Shown: positions 8,297 to 16,747, counted from the first letter of the stretch. The stretch is DNA of 64,000 bases from Haloarchaeobius litoreus (GCF_024495425.1 NZ_JANHJR010000003.1:248001-312000), one strand, 5' to 3'. A program made the numbers and translations. Notes: generated from the letters alone by a model not told the origin.

Positions 8297-9367
8297 ATGG
8301 CACAAGCGACCCGCGAGTACGGCGAATGGCCCCTGAAGCGGCTGATGACGGAGGTCGTCGGCTCCGGCCACAAGTCCGCGGAGGACATGGACCGGGCGCA
8401 GGCCCGCGAGGCGTTCCAGCGCATCCTCGGCGGCGAGCCCGACCCGACGACACTCGGGGCGTTCTGGCTGGCGAACCGCTGGAAGCGCAACAACCCCGAG
8501 GAGCTGGCTGCCTACACGGACGTGATGCGCGAGGAGAGCGTCGTCACGGCCGAGCCGGACTGCGACCCCGTCGACTGCGGCGCGAACTACGACGGCAAGG
8601 GCCGGACGGCCATCCTCGGCGTCGGCGCGGGCATCGTCGCCGCCGCCGCGGGCACACCCGTCGTCGCCCACAGCGGCGACCGCGTCCCGACGCAGAAGCA
8701 GGACGCCTACAAGCACGTGCTCGACGCGCTCGGCGTCCGGACCGAACTGTCCCCGGATGAGAGCGCCGACATGGTGGACGACACCGGCTTCGGCTTCTAC
8801 TACCAGCCAGCGTTCAACCCCGGCATCGACGAGCTGTTCGAGCGCCGCGACCAGATGGGCGTCCGGACGTTCGTCAACACCATCGAGACGTTCGCCAACC
8901 CCGCCAACGCCGACGTCCACCTCGGCTCGTTCTACCACCTCGCGTTCGCGAAGAAGACCTGCAACACGTTCGCCGCGAGCGAGGAACTCGATGTCGGCAA
9001 GGTCGTCATGTTCCAGGGCATGGAGGGCTACGACGACATCCGACCCGGCTACACGAAGGTAGCCGAGTGGAGAGCAAGCGAGGACGAGCTCACGGACTAC
9101 GAGATCGAGACCGCCGAGTTCGGCATGGACTTCGAGGAGGCCGACCTCGGCGTCGACGACGTGGCCGCGGACTCCGCCGCCATCACCGAGGCCGTCCTCT
9201 CGGGCGTCCGCGACGACCAGTTCGCCGACGCCATCGCGCTCAACGCCGCGTTCCGGATGTACGCCCGCGACGACGTCGACTCGCTGGACGAGGGGCTGGA
9301 ACTCGCCCGCGAGACCATCGCGTCGGGCGACGCCGCCGCGGTGCTCGAGGATCTGCGCGCGTTCTGA
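8297..9367 (+). CDS. TrpD2-like glycosyl/phosphoribosyl-transferase family protein
   Basis: 356-residue member of the anthranilate phosphoribosyltransferase fold. Visible are the helical N-domain (QAREAFQRILGGEPDPTTLGAFW), and the phosphate-binding region, GVGAGIVAAAAGTPVVAHSGDRVPTQ, which stands where TrpD has a glycine-rich PRPP loop; later GSFYHLAFAKKTCNTFAASEELDVGKVVMFQGMEG. True TrpD has KxGxx-SSxxGSAD-type residues that are not obvious here, so this is more like the DNA-binding TrpD2/YbiB subfamily than a tryptophan enzyme. No other trp genes are near. Start ATG 8297 follows a 130-base divergent gap from ahbAB. Confidence 0.75.
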   Translation: MAQATREYGEWPLKRLMTEVVGSGHKSAEDMDRAQAREAFQRILGGEPDPTTLGAFWLANRWKRNNPEELAAYTDVMREESVVTAEPDCDPVDCGANYDGKGRTAILGVGAGIVAAAAGTPVVAHSGDRVPTQKQDAYKHVLDALGVRTELSPDESADMVDDTGFGFYYQPAFNPGIDELFERRDQMGVRTFVNTIETFANPANADVHLGSFYHLAFAKKTCNTFAASEELDVGKVVMFQGMEGYDDIRPGYTKVAEWRASEDELTDYEIETAEFGMDFEEADLGVDDVAADSAAITEAVLSGVRDDQFADAIALNAAFRMYARDDVDSLDEGLELARETIASGDAAAVLEDLRAF

Positions 9368-9391
9368 CTGCTGTCTTCCGTCGTTCCGCCT

Positions 9392-10000
9392 TCACTCCGC
9401 CGCGCTGTTCTCACGCGTCCGTTCGACGACGGCGTACGTCCCGGGGACTGCGCCGTGTCGCGTCTCGAACCGCGTGTCGCGTACCTCGCGGACCGTCCAG
9501 CCGTCGGCGAACGCTGCCCGCACGTCGTCGTGCGAGACCGGCGTCGGCCCGTCGTCTGCCGGCGCGTCGGCTCCGAAGGCCACGAGGAAGACCCGGCCGG
9601 CCTCGGCGACCACGTCGGCCAGCGCATCGACGTACCGCTCGCGGTCCGCACCGGCGTAGACGTGGAACATCCCGCTGTCGACGACCGCGTCGAACGGACC
9701 GGCGACGGCGTCGAGCTCGCGCACGTCGTCGACGTGGAACGTCGCCGCGACGCCGTGCTCGTCGGCCTTCGACCGGGCCCGCTCGACGGCGTTCTCGGAG
9801 ACGTCGACCCCGACCACGTCGTGGCCCTGGCTCGCGAAGTGGACGGCGTGCGTGCCGGTGCCGCAGCCGGGGTCGAGCACGCGCCATCGCTCCGGGCGGT
9901 CGGCGACGCCCGCGAGTGCCGGTTGTGGTTCGCCGGTGTCCCACGGAGCCGCGTCGCGCTCGTACGCCTCGTCCCACCAGGCAGCAGGGTCGTCGGACAT
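9392..10000 (-). CDS. Class I SAM-dependent methyltransferase
   Basis: 202 residues. The SAM-binding motif I is VLDPGCGTGTHAVHFASQGH, followed by acidic residue motif VGVDVS and FHVDDV at the expected spacing; motif IV region is FDAVVDSGMFHVY. The N-terminus WWDEAYERDAAPWDTGEPQP resembles the thiopurine S-methyltransferase/TehB-like subgroup, in which this WDTG-P stretch is common. Substrate unknown. It converges with the TrpD2-like gene (24-base gap). Confidence 0.85.
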   Translation of the reverse strand: MSDDPAAWWDEAYERDAAPWDTGEPQPALAGVADRPERWRVLDPGCGTGTHAVHFASQGHDVVGVDVSENAVERARSKADEHGVAATFHVDDVRELDAVAGPFDAVVDSGMFHVYAGADRERYVDALADVVAEAGRVFLVAFGADAPADDGPTPVSHDDVRAAFADGWTVREVRDTRFETRHGAVPGTYAVVERTRENSAAE

Positions 10001-10090
10001 GGGCTCGAACCGAGTGGTCAGGCTGTAATCACGATTACGGTATCCCGCCGTCTGACGGGTGCTTTTCCCCGCCGGAGTCGAAGCCCCGGT

Positions 10091-10501
10091 ATGGACGCCC
10101 GACCCCTGTACGCCGCCGACCACGAGCTCGTCGACGCCGCAACCGAGACGCTGGCAGCCAGATTCGACCCGGACCGCCACCGCGTCGCCTCCGCGCTCCG
10201 GGCCGCGGACGGCACCGTCTACACCGCCGTGAACCTGAAGTCGACCGTCGACCAGGCGACGGTCCACTGCGAGCCGGTCACCCTCGAGAACGCACTCGCC
10301 GACGGCCACGAGTCGTTCGACTGCTCGGTCGCGGTGCGGTTCCGGGACGACGACGCCGCGAACGAGGCGGTCGTCATCTCGGCCTGCGGCGTCTGCCGGG
10401 AGCTGCTGTACGACTACGACCCGTCGCTCGACGTCATCGTGAGACTCGACGGCGAGCTGCGGAAGGTCGCGCTCTCGGAGCTGCTGCCGGCGCGGGCCTG
10501 A
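10091..10501 (+). CDS. Cytidine-deaminase-like zinc hydrolase
   Basis: 136-residue protein with the cytidine deaminase fold: the zinc/proton-shuttle motif appears as VHCEPVTLENAL (H-C-E, where H would bind zinc and E would be catalytic) and the second site as ACGVCREL, providing the CxxC zinc ligands. Classic Cdd enzymes have CAE and PCGACRQ, so residues next to the ligands differ. The N-terminal TVYTAVNLKS region supplies the substrate-binding strand. The family includes blasticidin-S-deaminase-like and nucleoside deaminases; the exact substrate is uncertain. Alone in its transcription unit. Confidence 0.8.
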   Translation: MDARPLYAADHELVDAATETLAARFDPDRHRVASALRAADGTVYTAVNLKSTVDQATVHCEPVTLENALADGHESFDCSVAVRFRDDDAANEAVVISACGVCRELLYDYDPSLDVIVRLDGELRKVALSELLPARA

Positions 10502-10522
10502 GACAGCCGCCCGACGGGACGG

Positions 10523-11503
10523 CTACTCCTCCTCGACGGGGATGGCGACGCTCGCGAGCCGGTCGCCGCCCTTCACGGTCGCCTCGCGGGTAATGGCGTA
10601 GCAGATGCCGTCGCGGGTGCTCTCGACGCGTTGGAGCACCTCGTACGTCGAGGGGTGGTACACCTGACCGAGGTGGTCGCCGGTCTCGACGAGCTGTCCG
10701 AGTTCGAGTGCCGGGTTCGGCCGGAACAGCCCCGACTCCTCGGCGTCGACCCGCCCGAGGTGGTTCCGGGCGACACGTGGCGGCTCCCCGGCGATGACCT
10801 GCCCATCGAGGACGTCGAGGTGCCGGAGGACGTTCAGCACGCCCCGGACGCCCGTCGCGACCGCGTCCTCGACGATCTGCTTGTTGTGGGCGAGCTCGGG
10901 TGTGATTGCCGGGATGCCCTCCGCGCTGGCGGCGACACGGAGCTTGCCGTCGAAGCCCCGACGGTGCCAGGCCTCGGGGGCGTCCCCGCCCGAGGGTTCG
11001 GCGAGCAACATGTCGGTGCCGAACGCCTCCGCCAGCTCGCGCGAGTGGTCGTCGCCCTGCGTGAACACGGTGTGGGTGAGCATCGACGGGCTCCCCGTGT
11101 GGAGGTCGACGATGGCGTCGGCGTCGCCGGCGTACGTCCAGAGCGTCGCCGCCATGCGCTGGTGGAGGCTGCCGTCCGACTCGCCGGGCCAGACGCGGTT
11201 CATGTTCGGGTTGACCGAGTCGAGCACCTCCGGCGTGGTGTAGGAGACACGGTCGAACGTGAGCGGGTTCGCGACCGGCACCGCGACCAGCTTCCCGGCG
11301 AGGTCGGTCGTCGGCAGCTCGTCGTGGAGCCGGCGGAGGACCTCGGTCCCGTTTATCTCGCGGCCGTGCTGGGCCGCCTGCACGTACACCGTCGGTCCGT
11401 CCTCCGGGCCCTCGTAGCTGTGAACCGTGGTCGTGACCTCGACGCCCGAGGGGAGTCGGGCGAGTGTCACGCGCTCGCGTCGGTGACGCGCCGAGCGGGT
11501 CAT
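10523..11503 (-). CDS. Succinylglutamate desuccinylase/aspartoacylase-family deacylase
   Basis: 326-residue zinc carboxypeptidase-like protein. The zinc motif [14 protein letters not shown] gives H-x2-E; the third ligand is the His of VDLHTGSP; the PNPMNRVWPG-like stretch [10 protein letters not shown] is typical of AstE/AspA relatives. The C-terminal ~100 residues form the beta-rich cap domain. Haloarchaea carry several such proteins of unknown substrate, so a specific reaction is not assigned. Start ATG 11503 excludes an upstream arginine-rich antisense extension. It converges on the deaminase-like gene with a 21-base gap. Confidence 0.85.
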   Translation of the reverse strand: MTRSARHRRERVTLARLPSGVEVTTTVHSYEGPEDGPTVYVQAAQHGREINGTEVLRRLHDELPTTDLAGKLVAVPVANPLTFDRVSYTTPEVLDSVNPNMNRVWPGESDGSLHQRMAATLWTYAGDADAIVDLHTGSPSMLTHTVFTQGDDHSRELAEAFGTDMLLAEPSGGDAPEAWHRRGFDGKLRVAASAEGIPAITPELAHNKQIVEDAVATGVRGVLNVLRHLDVLDGQVIAGEPPRVARNHLGRVDAEESGLFRPNPALELGQLVETGDHLGQVYHPSTYEVLQRVESTRDGICYAITREATVKGGDRLASVAIPVEEE

Positions 11504-11662
11504 TCGTTCGAAGATTTCGACGGCCTCGGTATTGAATCCATGGGGGCACGCTGGGGTGACGAGTCGCCGACACGAACGGGACGGACCGCCAGCCAGACGG
11601 CCGCGACGGACTCCCGTCAGTGTATCCACAAGGTTTTCCCGAGCCGGCTCCTGGGTGGGAGT

Positions 11663-12205
11663 ATGAGCAAGACCGCAACCATCCGCACGAACCACGGCGA
11701 CATCGAGGTCGAGCTGTACGACGACCGGGCCCCGAAGACCGTCGAGAACTTCGTCAACCTCGCGGAGCACGACCCGGCCGCGAACGACGACCCAGCAGTC
11801 GAGACGGCGACGTGGGAGGACCCCGAGACGGGCGAGACACGCGGCGACTCGCTGTACGCGGGCGTTCCGTTCCACCGCGTCATCGGCGACTTCATGATCC
11901 AGGGCGGCGACCCGACCGGCACCGGCCGCGGCGGCCCCGGCTACGAGTTCGAGGACGAGTTCCACGACGACCTCCGCCACGACGGTCCCGGCGTGCTCTC
12001 GATGGCGAACTCCGGCCCGAACACCAACGGCAGCCAGTTCTTCATCACGCTCGCCGCACAGCCCCACCTCGACGGCAAGCACGCCGTCTTCGGCAAGGTG
12101 ACCGACGGCATGGACGTCGTCGAGAAGATCGGCTCGCTCCCGACCGGCCCCCGCGACCAGCCCCAGGAGGAGGCCGTCATCGAGGGCATCGACGTCCACG
12201 AGTAA
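11663..12205 (+). CDS. Peptidyl-prolyl cis-trans isomerase, cyclophilin type
   Basis: 180-residue cytosolic cyclophilin: catalytic Arg in [22 protein letters not shown], then [17 protein letters not shown] and [12 protein letters not shown], all canonical. A short insertion ([22 protein letters not shown]) after the first strands is typical of haloarchaeal cyclophilins. Start ATG 11663 is supported by a TATA-like stretch (AGGTTTTCCC) about 30 bases upstream and by the family N-terminus ([16 protein letters not shown]). It folds proline-containing proteins. Confidence 0.96.
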   Translation: MSKTATIRTNHGDIEVELYDDRAPKTVENFVNLAEHDPAANDDPAVETATWEDPETGETRGDSLYAGVPFHRVIGDFMIQGGDPTGTGRGGPGYEFEDEFHDDLRHDGPGVLSMANSGPNTNGSQFFITLAAQPHLDGKHAVFGKVTDGMDVVEKIGSLPTGPRDQPQEEAVIEGIDVHE

Positions 12206-12286
12206 CGCCGACAGTCGACCACGAGTTCTCGGTTCACCCCGTCAGTCAGGGAGTACGCTCTTTTCGCTGCCCCTCGATGTGCCACC

Positions 12287-12799
12287 ATGCTCCGACGTCT
12301 CCGGGAGACAGGCCCCGGACTGCTCGTCCCGCTCGCGTGGACGTTCGCCGCCGCCGCTCACGTCGAACTCGCGGGGCTCGAGGCCGTCCGGATCGGCATG
12401 GTCGTGATGGACGTGCTCCTCGTCGCGTTCACCCTCCTCTCATGGCGCGACATGCAGGAGGGCGTGCTGCTCGCCTGGAAGGTCGTCCTCCTCGTCGGCA
12501 TCGTGCTGAACGCCGTCGGCACGGCCGCCGTCTTCGCCGACCCGGTGAACACCACGCTCGCGAAGGTCGCCGTCGCCGGCTGGATGCTCGTCCCCGCCGG
12601 CGCGTACCTCTACACCGGCGAGAACGTCGACCGCGCCCCCCGCGTCTATCAGGTCGGTGCAGCCCTGAGCGCCGTCGGGGCGGGGGCGTACCTGCTCTCG
12701 CCCGTCCTCTCGGCTTCGGAGCCGGTCGCCCTCCTGGGCTTCGCGCTCGTCGGCGTCGGCCAGACCGCCGGCATCCTCGCCGCCGTGTGGTCGTACTGA
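12287..12799 (+). CDS. Hypothetical membrane protein, about 5-6 TM segments
   Basis: 170 residues, almost wholly hydrophobic: helices near 10-30, 35-52, 63-82, 92-110, 122-140 and 148-168. No transport or enzyme motif is visible. It lies between the cyclophilin gene and a ferredoxin gene on the same strand, with 65-80 base gaps, and an AT-rich box (CGCTCTTTTCGC, about 12253) sits about 30 bases before its ATG. Function unknown. Confidence 0.75.
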   Translation: MLRRLRETGPGLLVPLAWTFAAAAHVELAGLEAVRIGMVVMDVLLVAFTLLSWRDMQEGVLLAWKVVLLVGIVLNAVGTAAVFADPVNTTLAKVAVAGWMLVPAGAYLYTGENVDRAPRVYQVGAALSAVGAGAYLLSPVLSASEPVALLGFALVGVGQTAGILAAVWSY

Positions 12800-12864
12800 C
12801 CACCGACGGGACGACAGTCGACCGAACCGACACACGAAAGTCGGCCCGGCCCCGAACGCGAACC

Positions 12865-13206
12865 ATGAGCGACGCCGAGGACGCCCACACGCCGAGCGAG
12901 ATCGGCGAGTCCGACGCCCCACCGGTCGAGGAGAAGCCCTACAAGATAATCTTCGAGGCCAACAAGTGCTTCGGCGCGGGCAAGTGCGCCGAGGTGTCCG
13001 CGAACTGGGACCTCGACATCGACACCGGGCTGGCCCGTCCGAAGACCTACTTCTTCGGCGAGGACGAGCTCGACCACAACGTCCGCGCCGCCGAGGTCTG
13101 TCCCGCGAAGAAGGAACGCGGCATCATCCACGTCGTCGACCGTCGCACCGACGAGGAGATCGCCCCCGACCCGAACGGCGACGGCACCCTCAGCGTGGAC
13201 TGGTAA
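12865..13206 (+). CDS. Ferredoxin with a single Fe-S cluster site (likely 3Fe-4S)
   Basis: 113 residues. The cluster motif is C-x5-C (CFGAGKC) with a third cysteine followed by proline near the C-terminus (EVCPAK). C-x5-C with one lone distal Cys-Pro is the pattern of [3Fe-4S] ferredoxins that serve cytochrome P450s and similar oxidases; no P450 gene is in the window. It has an acidic N-terminal extension and acidic C-terminal tail typical of halophilic ferredoxins. Electron partner unknown. Confidence 0.85.
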   Translation: MSDAEDAHTPSEIGESDAPPVEEKPYKIIFEANKCFGAGKCAEVSANWDLDIDTGLARPKTYFFGEDELDHNVRAAEVCPAKKERGIIHVVDRRTDEEIAPDPNGDGTLSVDW

Positions 13207-13246
13207 GCGAAACCGTATTGAACGCCCCGGGTGAATCCCCGACCGC

Positions 13247-13331
13247 GCGAGGGTGGCTGAGCCAGGCCAAAAGCGGCGGACTTAAGATCCGCTCCCGTAG
13301 GGGTTCGCGGGTTCGAATCCTGCCCCTCGCA
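13247..13331 (+). tRNA. tRNA-Leu (anticodon UAA)
   Basis: 85 nt, class II with a long variable arm. The acceptor stem GCGAGGG pairs with CCCTCGC; the anticodon loop reads CTTAAGA with TAA; the T arm is GCGGGTTCGAATCCTGC. No CCA is encoded. The 3' half is repeated downstream (see the repeat at 13310-13535). Confidence 0.97.
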
Positions 13332-13535
13332 TACCGACTCGAACGCCAGTGAGAGACGTGTATGCGAGAAAGGATTCGAACCAGGGAGGGCGCGCGCAGC
13401 GAGAGGGAGGCGTGACCGCTAGGGAGTGCGCAGCGGAGCGGTGAGCGCCAGCGAACCGTGGAGCGAAGCGAGCACGTCCGACCGTGGTTCGAATCCTGCC
13501 CCTCGCATACCGACTCGAACGCCAGTGAGAGACGT
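13310..13535 (+). repeat. Direct and inverted copies of the tRNA-Leu 3' half
   Basis: A perfect 50-bp direct repeat (13310-13359 and 13486-13535) contains the last 22 nt of the tRNA plus 28 bp of downstream flank. Between the two copies, 13363-13383 is an inverted, imperfect copy of the T arm and acceptor end, and AGGATTCGAACCA (13371-13383) is perfectly complementary to 13485-13497. About 100 bp of GC-rich filler lies between, ending GAGCGAAGCGAGC. No gene is encoded here. Confidence 0.95.
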
Positions 13536-13918
13536 CTGTGCGGGCGGGGGAGGTCGTTCGGGCCCATCCCCCACTCGAAGCCCACACCCGGGCAGCCGAC
13601 CGGGAAATGACAGCGGCACGAGGTGAAGATGCCGGGGAGTGAGGGCCAGCGAGCCACGCCAGTCGCTGGCGTCGACATCGGGCTCGCAGAAAGCGGCTGC
13701 CGGGCATGGCGAGGCAGCCGCCGCGACCAACGCGACCTGTGGTCATGACAGATGTCTCGTCGGCCGGGCCCCGAATACTCAGGAACCACAACCGAATACA
13801 TCGCAGGAACACGTAAATATAACGGTCAGTGACAAATCACCGAACGACAGTTTCGGCGGCTCGAACCGCGAGCCGTACACAACGGCGGTCTTATGTCCAT
13901 GGATGGACGACAACTGCC
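13536..13918. other. Non-coding region before the 13919 gene
   Basis: No convincing gene in 383 bases; long frames here are translations of tRNA-derived sequence. It contains an AT-rich stretch CGTAAATATAACGG near 13815 and a TATA-like box GGTCTTATG near 13889 that sits about 27 bases before the next ATG, so the latter is the probable promoter of that gene. GTCCAT and ATGGAC form an inverted repeat (13895-13908) just after it. Confidence 0.6.
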
Positions 13919-14317
13919 ATGACCAGCCTGGTGACCGAGCGGCAGGCGGACCGGATCGTATCGGCGTGCCGGACGACCATCGGCGACAGTCTACGGTCAG
14001 TGACGTACTTCACCCGCGACGACTTCGAGCAGCTGTACCTGCGGAGCGACCTGGAGCGGGACGCGGACCTGACGACGTTCGTGGGTCACGAGTGGCGGGG
14101 GTTCAAGACGACGCAGGCGGCGTACCAGCAGTCCGAGCTGGGGGAGTACGAGTACACCATCCGCGTGTTCGAGAACGGCTTCCTCGTGCGGGTGACGACG
14201 GAGACGGAGGGCGTGTTCGTCACGACCGACGGGCTGACGCTGTCGAACTTCGACGAGGTCGAGATGGCGGTCCGGGGTGTGCTGAACGCCGACGAGAAGG
14301 CGGAGGCGTCGGAGTAG
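13919..14317 (+). CDS. Hypothetical haloarchaeal protein, 132 aa
   Basis: Soluble alpha/beta protein with conserved-looking stretches (SLRSVTYFTRDDFEQLYLR, FVGHEWRGFKTTQAAYQQSELGEYEYTIRVFENGFLVRV). The FEQLYLRSDL-x-RDADL pattern recurs in small haloarchaeal proteins of unknown function. No catalytic residues are evident. ATG 13919 is favoured by the TATA-like box about 27 bases upstream; longer upstream frames pass through arginine-rich non-coding sequence. Confidence 0.75.
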   Translation: MTSLVTERQADRIVSACRTTIGDSLRSVTYFTRDDFEQLYLRSDLERDADLTTFVGHEWRGFKTTQAAYQQSELGEYEYTIRVFENGFLVRVTTETEGVFVTTDGLTLSNFDEVEMAVRGVLNADEKAEASE

Positions 14318-14328
14318 CCGAGTCCAAC

Positions 14329-14341
14329 GCCTAGTTTTTTA
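14329..14341 (+). promoter_or_regulatory. TATA box of the DoxX-like gene
   Basis: CCTAGTTTTTTAACC is the only AT-rich run near the gene and is centred about 34 bases before ATG 14370, consistent with a short or absent leader. It also rules against the in-frame GTG at 14352, which would lie inside the core promoter. Confidence 0.6.
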
Positions 14342-14369
14342 ACCGGGAGGTGTGTCGATTACCAGTGAC

Positions 14370-14924
14370 ATGTCATCGCAAGAAGTCCGTCTCACGAGCA
14401 CACTCGGGAGCTACACGGCGACCGGCAAACTGCACTCGCTGAGTGTCTGGTTCATCCTGGCGCTCAGACTGATGATGGGAATCGCGTTCTTCCAGAGCGG
14501 CATCGACAAGGTGCTCTCGGGGAGCTTCAGCGCGTCGGGCTACCTACAGAACGCGCCCCCGGCGAACGGGAGTCCCGTGGCGGACCTGTTCGTCACGATG
14601 GGCGAGACAGGCTGGTTCGTCGACTTCGTGAACATCGCGGTCCCGTGGGGCGAAGTGCTCATCGGCCTGGGCCTCATCGTTGGCCTCCTGACTCGACTGG
14701 CCGCGTTCTGGGGCGCGTTCATGATGCTCCTGTTCTACCTGGGCAACTGGGACATCTCCCACGGCTACATCAACGGTGACTTCGCCTATATGCTCGTGTT
14801 CCTCTCCGTCGCCGCCTTCGGGGCGGGGCGCATCCTCGGACTCGACGCAAGGGTCGAACAGTACGACGTCGGCGGGCAGCCGCTCGTCGAGGCCTACCCG
14901 TGGATGCGCTACCTGCTCGGCTGA
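14370..14924 (+). CDS. DoxX/DoxD-family membrane protein
   Basis: 184 residues with four TM helices (about 30-50, 90-110, 115-135, 140-160). RLMMGIAFFQSGIDKVLSG is the family N-terminal signature and GLGLIVGLLTRLAAFWGAFMMLLFYLGNWD its middle. DoxD/DoxX proteins are linked to thiosulfate:quinone oxidoreductase in Acidianus and to redox stress in bacteria, but haloarchaeal members are not characterised. No DoxA partner is nearby. Start chosen from the promoter spacing. Confidence 0.85.
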   Translation: MSSQEVRLTSTLGSYTATGKLHSLSVWFILALRLMMGIAFFQSGIDKVLSGSFSASGYLQNAPPANGSPVADLFVTMGETGWFVDFVNIAVPWGEVLIGLGLIVGLLTRLAAFWGAFMMLLFYLGNWDISHGYINGDFAYMLVFLSVAAFGAGRILGLDARVEQYDVGGQPLVEAYPWMRYLLG

Positions 14925-14982
14925 ACGGGACGGACCGGCACGGAACGTAACGTCCATCCTTTTCGACGGCCTAGCGTGGGTC

Positions 14983-15471
14983 ATGACATCCGAGTCCGCC
15001 GAGCACGCCTTCGAGCGCCACGACGCGTTCACGCGGGAGGACGACGGCTACGACCTGACGACGACCCCGTTCGACGTGCGGGCGACCGCGTCGAGCACCG
15101 ACGACGACCGGACCGCCTTCGAGGTGACCGTGCGGCTGCCGACGCTCGACGCCGTCGTCGCCGACGAGACGGTCCCACCGGTCGTCGAGGACGGCTGGTA
15201 CGAGACGCTGGCGCTCCGCCTGGAAGACTCGTTCGACCCGACGAAGACCGTCGACCACGACGAGCCGACGGTCGAGCGCCGCGGCGAGACGGTCGTCGCG
15301 ACGTTCAGCTACCGCTCCGGACGGGTGAAGACCTGTGTGGAGGACGCGAAGGTCCTCGCCGAGTTCGCGGAGGGAACGTACGTACAGGGGCTGATTCCGG
15401 GCTACGACTACGAAGAACCGGCCGGCGACCTGCTCACGACCGCGACGAACGGCGGGGGCAGTGGGTGGTGA
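14983..15471 (+). CDS. Conserved haloarchaeal protein (DUF5813-like), 162 aa
   Basis: Soluble, very acidic protein of 162 residues. Recognisable stretches are AFERHDAFTREDDGYDLTTT, a central FEVTVRLPTLDAVV strand pair, and YRSGRVKTCVEDAKVLAEFAEGTYVQGLIPGYDYEEP. Genes like this commonly sit next to the trkA/RAM cluster in haloarchaea, as here where it converges on it with a 7-base gap. Function unknown; family name given from memory. Confidence 0.78.
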   Translation: MTSESAEHAFERHDAFTREDDGYDLTTTPFDVRATASSTDDDRTAFEVTVRLPTLDAVVADETVPPVVEDGWYETLALRLEDSFDPTKTVDHDEPTVERRGETVVATFSYRSGRVKTCVEDAKVLAEFAEGTYVQGLIPGYDYEEPAGDLLTTATNGGGSGW

Positions 15472-15478
15472 CCTCGGC

Positions 15479-15709
15479 TCAGTCCATCGCGATGTAGGTC
15501 TGTGTGTCCTCGACGCCGCGAATACTCTGTATCTTCGAGGCCGCGATGTCCTTGACCGCGCCCGGGGAGTCGACGGTCACCTTCGCGATGATGTCGACGT
15601 CGCCGGCGACGATGTATGCGTGTTCGACGCCCTCGCTCGCCTCGATGCTCTCCTTCAGTCTGTCCGCCTCGCCCGTGTTCGCCTTGATCATGATGTACGC
15701 TGTGACCAC
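15479..15709 (-). CDS. Stand-alone RAM-domain protein (Lrp/AsnC ligand-binding domain only), copy 1
   Basis: 76 residues forming one RAM (ACT-like) domain: MVTAYIMIKANTGEADRL, then VEHAYIVAGDVDIIAKVTV and a final GVEDTQTYIAMD. There is no DNA-binding helix-turn-helix, so it is not itself a repressor; such proteins assemble into rings that bind amino acids or nucleotides. It starts two bases after the trkA stop on the same strand, so it is co-expressed with trkA. A paralogue of identical length lies divergently on the other side (16497). Confidence 0.9.
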   Translation of the reverse strand: MVTAYIMIKANTGEADRLKESIEASEGVEHAYIVAGDVDIIAKVTVDSPGAVKDIAASKIQSIRGVEDTQTYIAMD

Positions 15710-15711
15710 GA

Positions 15712-16398
15712 TCAGACACCTCCCGCGGGTGCCGCCCGGCTGGCGTCGCCGACGATGAGCCGGCGCACGTCGGCGAGCACGTCGAAGTCCGCGAGCACGA
15801 CCACACGGTCACCGAGCTCGAGCGACTCGTCGGGGTCCGGGATCATGAGCGAGCCCTCGGCCTTCCCGAACGCGATGACGGTCGCGTCAGCCGGGAGCTC
15901 GACCTCCGAGAGCGAGTAGCCCCGCATCGGCGACTCCTCGGTCGCGGTGAGCTCGACGAGCTGGAGGTTCTGTGCGATGTCTGCGATGGCGTGGATGTCG
16001 CCACCGAGCAGTGCGTTCTTCGCGCCGATGGCGCCCAGCCGCTCCGGGTAGACGATCTCGTCGACCGCGTCGGCGTACTTCCGGTAGATGTCCTCGCGGT
16101 AGTCCTCGTCGATGCGCATGATGGTGCGTGCGCCGTTGTGGTCGGCGATCATGCAGGCCGCGAAGTTCGTGTTCAGGTCCCCCGTCAGCGCACCGACGGC
16201 GTCGGCCTCGGCGATACCTGCCTCCTCCAGAACGTCCTCGCGGGAGCCGTCCCCTTCGACGACATCGAAATCCTGTTCGCGTGCACGCTTGATCTTCCGT
16301 TCGTCGCGCTCGACGAGCGTGACGTCGTGCCCCTCGTCTCTGAGCACGCGCGCCGTGCGCAGTCCAACTCGACCAGCGCCAATGATAACGAACCGCAT
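15712..16398 (-). CDS. trkA: TrkA potassium-uptake regulatory protein (RCK-N and RCK-C)
   Basis: 228-residue peripheral protein that gates TrkH-type K+ channels in response to NAD(H)/ATP or related nucleotides. Residues 1-115 form the TrkA-N Rossmann fold (MRFVIIGAGRVGLRTARVL with GxGxxG, and a nucleotide-discriminating acidic residue in TLVERD); residues 140-220 form TrkA-C (ELTATEESPMRGYSLSEVELP to GDRVVVLADFDVLADVRRLI). No TrkH gene is present in the window. Start ATG 16398 leaves a 98-base divergent region shared with the second RAM gene. Confidence 0.94.
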   Translation of the reverse strand: MRFVIIGAGRVGLRTARVLRDEGHDVTLVERDERKIKRAREQDFDVVEGDGSREDVLEEAGIAEADAVGALTGDLNTNFAACMIADHNGARTIMRIDEDYREDIYRKYADAVDEIVYPERLGAIGAKNALLGGDIHAIADIAQNLQLVELTATEESPMRGYSLSEVELPADATVIAFGKAEGSLMIPDPDESLELGDRVVVLADFDVLADVRRLIVGDASRAAPAGGV

Positions 16399-16496
16399 AT
16401 CACAGCATACGCTCACCCACCTTGAATAACTTACCCTGGCGGCGGTCCCCGTGCCGGGGGAAGGTTTTTGCCATGTGACATAGTACCACAGCACGA

Positions 16497-16727
16497 ATGG
16501 TTCACGCGTTCATCATGGTGAAGACCGCAGCGGGAAAGTCAGAGGAACTCCTCGATTCGATCCGTGGCCTCGACGCGGTGACCGAGGCCCACATCGTCGC
16601 CGGTAACTACGACATCATCACCGAGGTCGACGCCGACGAGGTGTACGACGTGCTGCACACGGTGACGGGGGAGATGCAGAAGCTCGGTGGCGTCGCCGAC
16701 ACGAAGACCTACATCTCGCTGCAGTAA
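16497..16727 (+). CDS. Stand-alone RAM-domain protein, copy 2
   Basis: 76 residues, same architecture as the copy at 15479: MVHAFIMVKTAAGKSEELL, TEAHIVAGNYDIITEVDAD, GVADTKTYISLQ. By eye roughly 40 percent of positions are identical between the two. It is divergent from trkA; the shared upstream region holds an AT-rich box ACTTACCCTGG on one side and TGACATAGTACC (16475-16486) about 15-20 bases before this ATG. Likely ligand sensor connected to the TrkA protein (inference from context). Confidence 0.9.
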   Translation: MVHAFIMVKTAAGKSEELLDSIRGLDAVTEAHIVAGNYDIITEVDADEVYDVLHTVTGEMQKLGGVADTKTYISLQ

Positions 16728-16747
16728 CGAGCCGCGTCGCCCTGGCG

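Noticed and set aside
13310-13535. Integrated element with att sites at tRNA-Leu
   Set aside because: Only about 126 bp lie between the direct repeats, with no integrase; the inverted copy is not explained by site-specific integration.
13190-13812. Minus-strand frames of about 176-203 codons across tRNA-Leu
   Set aside because: They translate the tRNA and its repeats (repeated GMRGAGFEP-like peptides), a known annotation artefact.
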